Shown: piece after piece, positions 32,461 through 35,806 of the stretch
How the letters are laid out: every line of letters starts with the position of its first letter
Position numbering within the stretch: position 1 is the stretch's first letter
The notes under the pieces: model-generated
Seen by the model: the letters and a program-made list of their open reading frames with translations, nothing else
Database searches by the model: none
Told to the model about the DNA's origin: nothing
From: an uncultured Erythrobacter sp.
Lineage (GTDB): Bacteria > Pseudomonadota > Alphaproteobacteria > Sphingomonadales > Sphingomonadaceae
DNA length: 35,806 bases
NCBI GenBank assembly: GCA_913061345.1
Contig: CAJXTZ010000016.1
Coordinates: 1 to 35,806, forward strand
Reading direction: 5' to 3'
Made by a program: the position numbers and the translations under genes

Positions 32461-33501
32461 TCAGTCCCGCTCGTAGGGGCGGACTTTCATCCCCTCTTCG
32501 AGATTGGCCACGCCAGCAGCCACTATCAGGTCTCCGCGGCCGATGCCGGCAGTTACAGGCAGCATTCCGCCTGCTCCCTTGCCTACGGTGACGCGGCGCA
32601 GCGCGATGGCTCCCGTCCTGCGGTCCACGCGCCAGACGAATGTCTTTTCGTCACGCCCAACGATCGCTTCCAGTGGCACAGCCGGCATCTCGGCATCATC
32701 GGTATCGAGCTCGACATGCAGTGTTCCCGTCATGCCCGGCAGGATCAGCGCGCCGGAAGGCGGATCGAACAGGAACGTCGCCTCGTAGGTGAGCGACTGA
32801 CGCGTGGCGTCGGTGGCGAACGAGCCGAACCGGGCCGCGAACCGCCTGTCGGGAAGACTGTCGAGCGCGATCGCCGCGTTGATCGGGGCCCGCTGCTCGG
32901 CATTGGCAACGATGGACGAGGGAACCTGGACCACCACCTTGGCGGAACCGGCGGTCTGTAAGGTCACGACCGGCTGCTGCGGCGAAACATATTCGAACGG
33001 CTCGGTCAGTCGCCTGGCCACGCGGCCCGAAAAGGGCGCCCGCAAGACGGTCTTCTCCAACTGCTCGCGCGCATTGTCAAGTTCGGCTCGCGCAGTGTCG
33101 CGCTGCGTTTCGCGCTGAACGTGCACTGCCCGCGGAATCGCGCCTTCGCCGACCAGCGCGTCGGCGCGGCGGAATGCATCCTGTGCCGCCTCGTACTGTT
33201 CGCGTGCCTGGACGAGCTGGTTGCGCGCGATGGTCTGGTCGAGCTGCGCGATCACCGTGCCGGCCCTGACGAAATCGCCCTGGTCCACCGTCAGCCGGAC
33301 GATCTTGCCCGGCACATCGAAGGTTAGATCCGAAGATGTGCTTGCCTCGATGATCGCGGGAAACTCGTAAGTCCTCGCCTGACCGCCTGCCGCCACGGTG
33401 TAGAGTTTGACCGGACGCCGATCGGCCTCCTCCGGAATGGGAGCATCGTCGCAACCTGCAACAAGGCATGCGAAAATTAGCGAAACGAATATGCGCAGCA
33501 T
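32461..33501 (-). CDS. Periplasmic adaptor lipoprotein of RND pump
   Basis: With the ATG at 33501 the protein has 346 residues and starts directly with a lipoprotein signal, MLRIFVSLIFACLVAGCDD. An ATG 16 codons earlier (33549) would put a charged stretch before the signal and leave only 9 bases to the divergent gene, so I prefer 33501. The lipoyl domain shows GKIVRLTVDQGDFVRAGTVI, followed by a coiled-coil hairpin (residues about 85-140) and beta-barrel parts (PFEYVSPQQPVVTLQTAGSA, GMTGTLHVELD). It bridges the permease and outer-membrane factor. It is first in the four-gene operon. The promoter must lie in the short gap to 33559 or just inside the divergent gene. Confidence 0.94.
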   Translation of the reverse strand: MLRIFVSLIFACLVAGCDDAPIPEEADRRPVKLYTVAAGGQARTYEFPAIIEASTSSDLTFDVPGKIVRLTVDQGDFVRAGTVIAQLDQTIARNQLVQAREQYEAAQDAFRRADALVGEGAIPRAVHVQRETQRDTARAELDNAREQLEKTVLRAPFSGRVARRLTEPFEYVSPQQPVVTLQTAGSAKVVVQVPSSIVANAEQRAPINAAIALDSLPDRRFAARFGSFATDATRQSLTYEATFLFDPPSGALILPGMTGTLHVELDTDDAEMPAVPLEAIVGRDEKTFVWRVDRRTGAIALRRVTVGKGAGGMLPVTAGIGRGDLIVAAGVANLEEGMKVRPYERD

Positions 33502-33558
33502 GAAGAATTTGGGTCTGAAAATGGTTCGGCGCGAATCAGACTTTGACATGCGCCCAAA

Positions 33559-34962
33559 ATGAAACGAATAAGTTTACATATCATCGCTCGTCGCAATAGG
33601 AAGACCCAATTGCAAGGCCAAACGCTTTCGCTGAACCTGTCTCATCCCGAATCGACGAACCGCCCCCGGGTCGTCATCGTCGGCGCCGGTTTCGGCGGCA
33701 TGGCTGCGGCGCGCGCTCTTCGCGGCAATGCCGCGGAAGTGACGCTGATCGACCAAACCAATCATCACCTGTTTCAACCGCTGCTATACCAGGTCGCGAC
33801 TGCGGCGCTTTCCCCGTCCGATATCGCTACGGCCACCCGTGTGCTGATGCGCGGCGGGTCAAACCTAAGTGTGTTGATGGCGGAGGTTACAGGCGTCGAT
33901 ATCAGGGCGCGCTCGGTGCTGCTGCGCGATGGGCATCGGTTGCCATACGATTATCTCGTACTCGCCACGGGATCGGCCTCGAGCTTTTTTGGACAGGACA
34001 ACTGGCGCGAACACACGCTGGTTCTCAAGACGATTGAGGATGCGCTTGCCATCCGCGCGCGGTTGCTGGAAGCGTTCGAGCGGGCCGAGCAGTCGACCGA
34101 CGACGCAGAGATACGACGCCTCCTGACCTTTGCTATTGTTGGGGGCGGCCCAACTGGCGTGGAACTGGCTGGGACCATCTCCGAACTCGCACGCGCGACT
34201 TTGGCGCGCGATTTCTCTCGCATCGATCCGCGCGACACGCGTGTGGTCCTATGCGAGGCGGGCGGCCGTTTGCTGTCGGGTTTCGATCCCGCGCTTTCGA
34301 CCTATGCGACCGAAGCTCTAACCTCGATGGGGGTGGAGGTGCGGATTGGCACGGCCGTCGAGGCAATCGATCCCACCGGCGTGGTGCTCGGTAGCGAGCG
34401 GATAGATACCGGAGCCGTGCTGTGGTGTGCCGGCACTGAGGCCCGTCCGGCTGCTGAATGGCTTGGAATCGATGGGGTCCGCAACGGGGCTGTAACGGTC
34501 CGGTCCGATTGTTCGGTGCCGGGTCATCCAAACATCTTTGCGATCGGGGACGTCGCAAGTTTCGAAGCAGGCGGCGACGAGCGCTTGCCGGCTCTTGCAC
34601 CAGTTGCCAAGCAGCAGGGCACATATGTCGGGAAGCTGCTCGCGGCCCGTATCGCCGGTCGGCGCGAGCCCGGCGCCTTCCGCTACCGCGACTATGGTAC
34701 CATGGCGGTGATCGGGCGCTCGCGTGCGGCGGCGCAATTCGGCAGGCTCCGGCTCACGGGATTTCTCGCCTGGCTGGTCTGGTCACTTATACATTTGATG
34801 CTGCTTGTGGACTTTCGCAGCCGCCTGGTCGTCTATGTCAACTGGGCTTGGGCATGGTTTACTTACGGACGCGGGGCGCGGTTGTTGACGGGATCAACCA
34901 CAAGCGATGCCCGGCAGCCGCCGCTCAGCGACCCAGAAAGCGGGCGGCCCGATGACAAGTAG
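33559..34962 (+). CDS. Type II NADH dehydrogenase-like FAD oxidoreductase
   Basis: The 467-residue protein has two Rossmann folds: FAD-binding RVVIVGAGFGGMAAARAL after about 36 leader residues, and NAD(P)-binding FAIVGGGPTGVELAGTIS. A second FAD contact is NIFAIGDVASFEA, and QPLLYQVATAALSPSDIA is a family signature. The C-terminus has membrane-associating amphipathic and hydrophobic segments (FLAWLVWSLIHLMLLVDF). It should pass electrons from NADH to quinone without pumping protons. The ATG at 33559 gives an unusually long leader; an in-frame TTG at 33610 is an alternative. It is divergent from the RND operon, with a very short shared control region. Confidence 0.93.
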   Translation: MKRISLHIIARRNRKTQLQGQTLSLNLSHPESTNRPRVVIVGAGFGGMAAARALRGNAAEVTLIDQTNHHLFQPLLYQVATAALSPSDIATATRVLMRGGSNLSVLMAEVTGVDIRARSVLLRDGHRLPYDYLVLATGSASSFFGQDNWREHTLVLKTIEDALAIRARLLEAFERAEQSTDDAEIRRLLTFAIVGGGPTGVELAGTISELARATLARDFSRIDPRDTRVVLCEAGGRLLSGFDPALSTYATEALTSMGVEVRIGTAVEAIDPTGVVLGSERIDTGAVLWCAGTEARPAAEWLGIDGVRNGAVTVRSDCSVPGHPNIFAIGDVASFEAGGDERLPALAPVAKQQGTYVGKLLAARIAGRREPGAFRYRDYGTMAVIGRSRAAAQFGRLRLTGFLAWLVWSLIHLMLLVDFRSRLVVYVNWAWAWFTYGRGARLLTGSTTSDARQPPLSDPESGRPDDK

Positions 34963-35197
34963 CGGTCTCAGCCAATATTCAAATAGTTGACCATGATGAA
35001 AGCATGCTCCCGCACCGCCATCTAGGACCATTCGAAGGCTCGCCTGGCCTCGCTATCCATCACCTGCAAGTTGTCGCGACCTAGCTTGCACTTGATCGCA
35101 GGAAGCGCTCGAAGCCAAACCGCATCTAAGATCAGCGTATCTGTCTTTGGCGTCGATCTACCTCAGTTGACTAAGCAGCGGTAGGCATGGCGGTCGC

Positions 35198-35595
35198 ATG
35201 AAGACCGAACGGCTTCGGCGACACTACGTCATAGCTCTCATCTTCCCTGGAAACCCGGCTAGCGGCGAAGATATCGCGTTTCAGCTCACCATAACGGGTT
35301 TGGAGGAGGAGCTCTTCTATCGTGGCATCCTGCTGTTCGCGCTGGATCAGGCTTTCACCGGAAGGAGACGGTTCCTCGGGTCGATTGGGGATGGGGCGCG
35401 GTCCTGTCGTGCTTCCTGTTCGGATTGGCACATGCCTGTGGCTTCTCGGACGACAGCTTTGCCTTCGATCCCATCACGATGGCGCTGACGGCAATCCCAG
35501 CCTTTATCGCGGTCTGGCTGCGTTTGCGCACCGGAAGCCTGCTCCTGCCGGTTCTGCTTCACAATTTCGGCAATTCGCTCTCGTTCATCGTGTGA
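35198..35595 (+). pseudogene. CPBP-family intramembrane protease, frameshifted and 5'-truncated
   Basis: The first frame (35198 to about 35378) has the catalytic EExxxR in ITGLEEELFYRGILLF. After one missing base in the GGG at 35378-35380 the second frame continues V/DWGWGAVLSCFLFGLAHACG, with the conserved histidine, and ends LLLPVLLHNFGNSLSFIV at a TGA at 35593-35595, matching the family's HN motif. Upstream of the EE motif no membrane helices of the usual CPBP N-terminus are readable, so the 5' end is lost as well. Because the shift falls in a short G run, a sequencing error is a possible explanation for the frameshift but not for the missing N-terminus. The 235 bases between the NADH dehydrogenase stop and 35198 hold no other gene that I can see. 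Confidence 0.75.
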
Positions 35596-35603
35596 AGATG
35601 TCT

Positions 35604-35626
35604 TCCCGGAATGCCCGCTTCCGGGA
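35604..35626 (+). terminator. GC-rich hairpin after the CPBP gene
   Basis: TCCCGGAA at 35604-35611 pairs perfectly with TTCCGGGA at 35619-35626 across a 7-base loop. It starts 9 bases after the CPBP stop. No run of T follows, so it may be an intergenic repeat hairpin and not a true intrinsic terminator. Confidence 0.5.
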
Positions 35627-35806
35627 TCAGCATTCTGCCCGTAAAATGACCGAATTTGGGGCGCAAAGCCGACATCGTTCTTGTTTGATGGCCGCCCGAA
35701 AAGCGGCGACGAAATCACCTTGCCGAGCGTTAACGGTCGCCCGACTCATGTGATGAGAACCGCTTTGCGAGGCGCGCGCTGGCTCCGCTTTGCGCGGCGA
35801 GCCTAG

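Noticed and set aside
33543..33548. TTGACA as -35 box for the NADH dehydrogenase gene
   Set aside because: No acceptable -10 hexamer at 16-19 bases; the box lies only 10 bases before the preferred ATG.
35761..35806. Repeated CCGCTTTGCG-like words at the right edge
   Set aside because: Two short GC-rich copies only; not enough for a repeat array or regulatory call.
1..35806. CRISPR array or tRNA/rRNA genes
   Set aside because: No regularly spaced direct repeats and no tRNA or rRNA signature seen on either strand by eye.

Overview
The window is GC-rich, densely coded DNA, most likely from an alphaproteobacterium of the Sphingomonadales. That placement is an inference from codon and protein style, the phytanoyl-CoA-dioxygenase family remnant, the NodT/RND pump and the ohr-ohrR pair; no rRNA or other phylogenetic marker is present.

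Left part (1-17.2 kb) is a defence island. It opens with an HNH-SAVED effector of CBASS type (Cap5). Right after it is the first of two 103-bp inverted repeats (1371-1473 and 17129-17231, 98/103 identical by hand count). The repeats bound about 15.9 kb, and each sits directly upstream of a tyrosine recombinase gene that points inward. The left recombinase is cut off by an IS66-family insertion sequence. The right side carries two intact recombinase genes in tandem with a 4-bp overlap. Between them are an AAA/ABC-type ATPase gene that lost its 5' part at the IS66 end, an unrecognised protein with a HEPN-like RxxxxH motif, a C5-cytosine methyltransferase coupled to a PD-(D/E)xK protein (a type II restriction-modification pair), and a two-gene nuclease-helicase module matching Hachiman (HamA/HamB).

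Middle part (17.2-26.6 kb) mixes intact stress and membrane genes with debris. Intact genes are ohr-ohrR with a palindrome over its promoter, a two-TM potassium channel, a TetR regulator divergent from a large MscS-type channel, and a phospholipase-D/cardiolipin-synthase-like protein. Broken genes are a frameshifted phytanoyl-CoA-dioxygenase-like gene, a slice of an RND pump, a histidine kinase lacking its N-terminal part and a short-chain dehydrogenase stub. This pattern suggests repeated insertion and decay next to the island.

Right part (26.6-35.8 kb) is a tight minus-strand operon encoding a periplasmic adaptor lipoprotein, an RND permease, an outer-membrane factor lipoprotein and a patatin-like lipoprotein. 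A type II NADH dehydrogenase-like flavoprotein diverges from it. The end of the window holds a CPBP-family protease gene broken by an apparent one-base deletion and followed by a hairpin.

The island genes would act at different stages of phage attack: restriction of incoming DNA (R-M), DNA sensing and degradation (Hachiman), and cyclic-nucleotide-triggered DNA destruction (Cap5). The recombinases and repeats would supply mobility.
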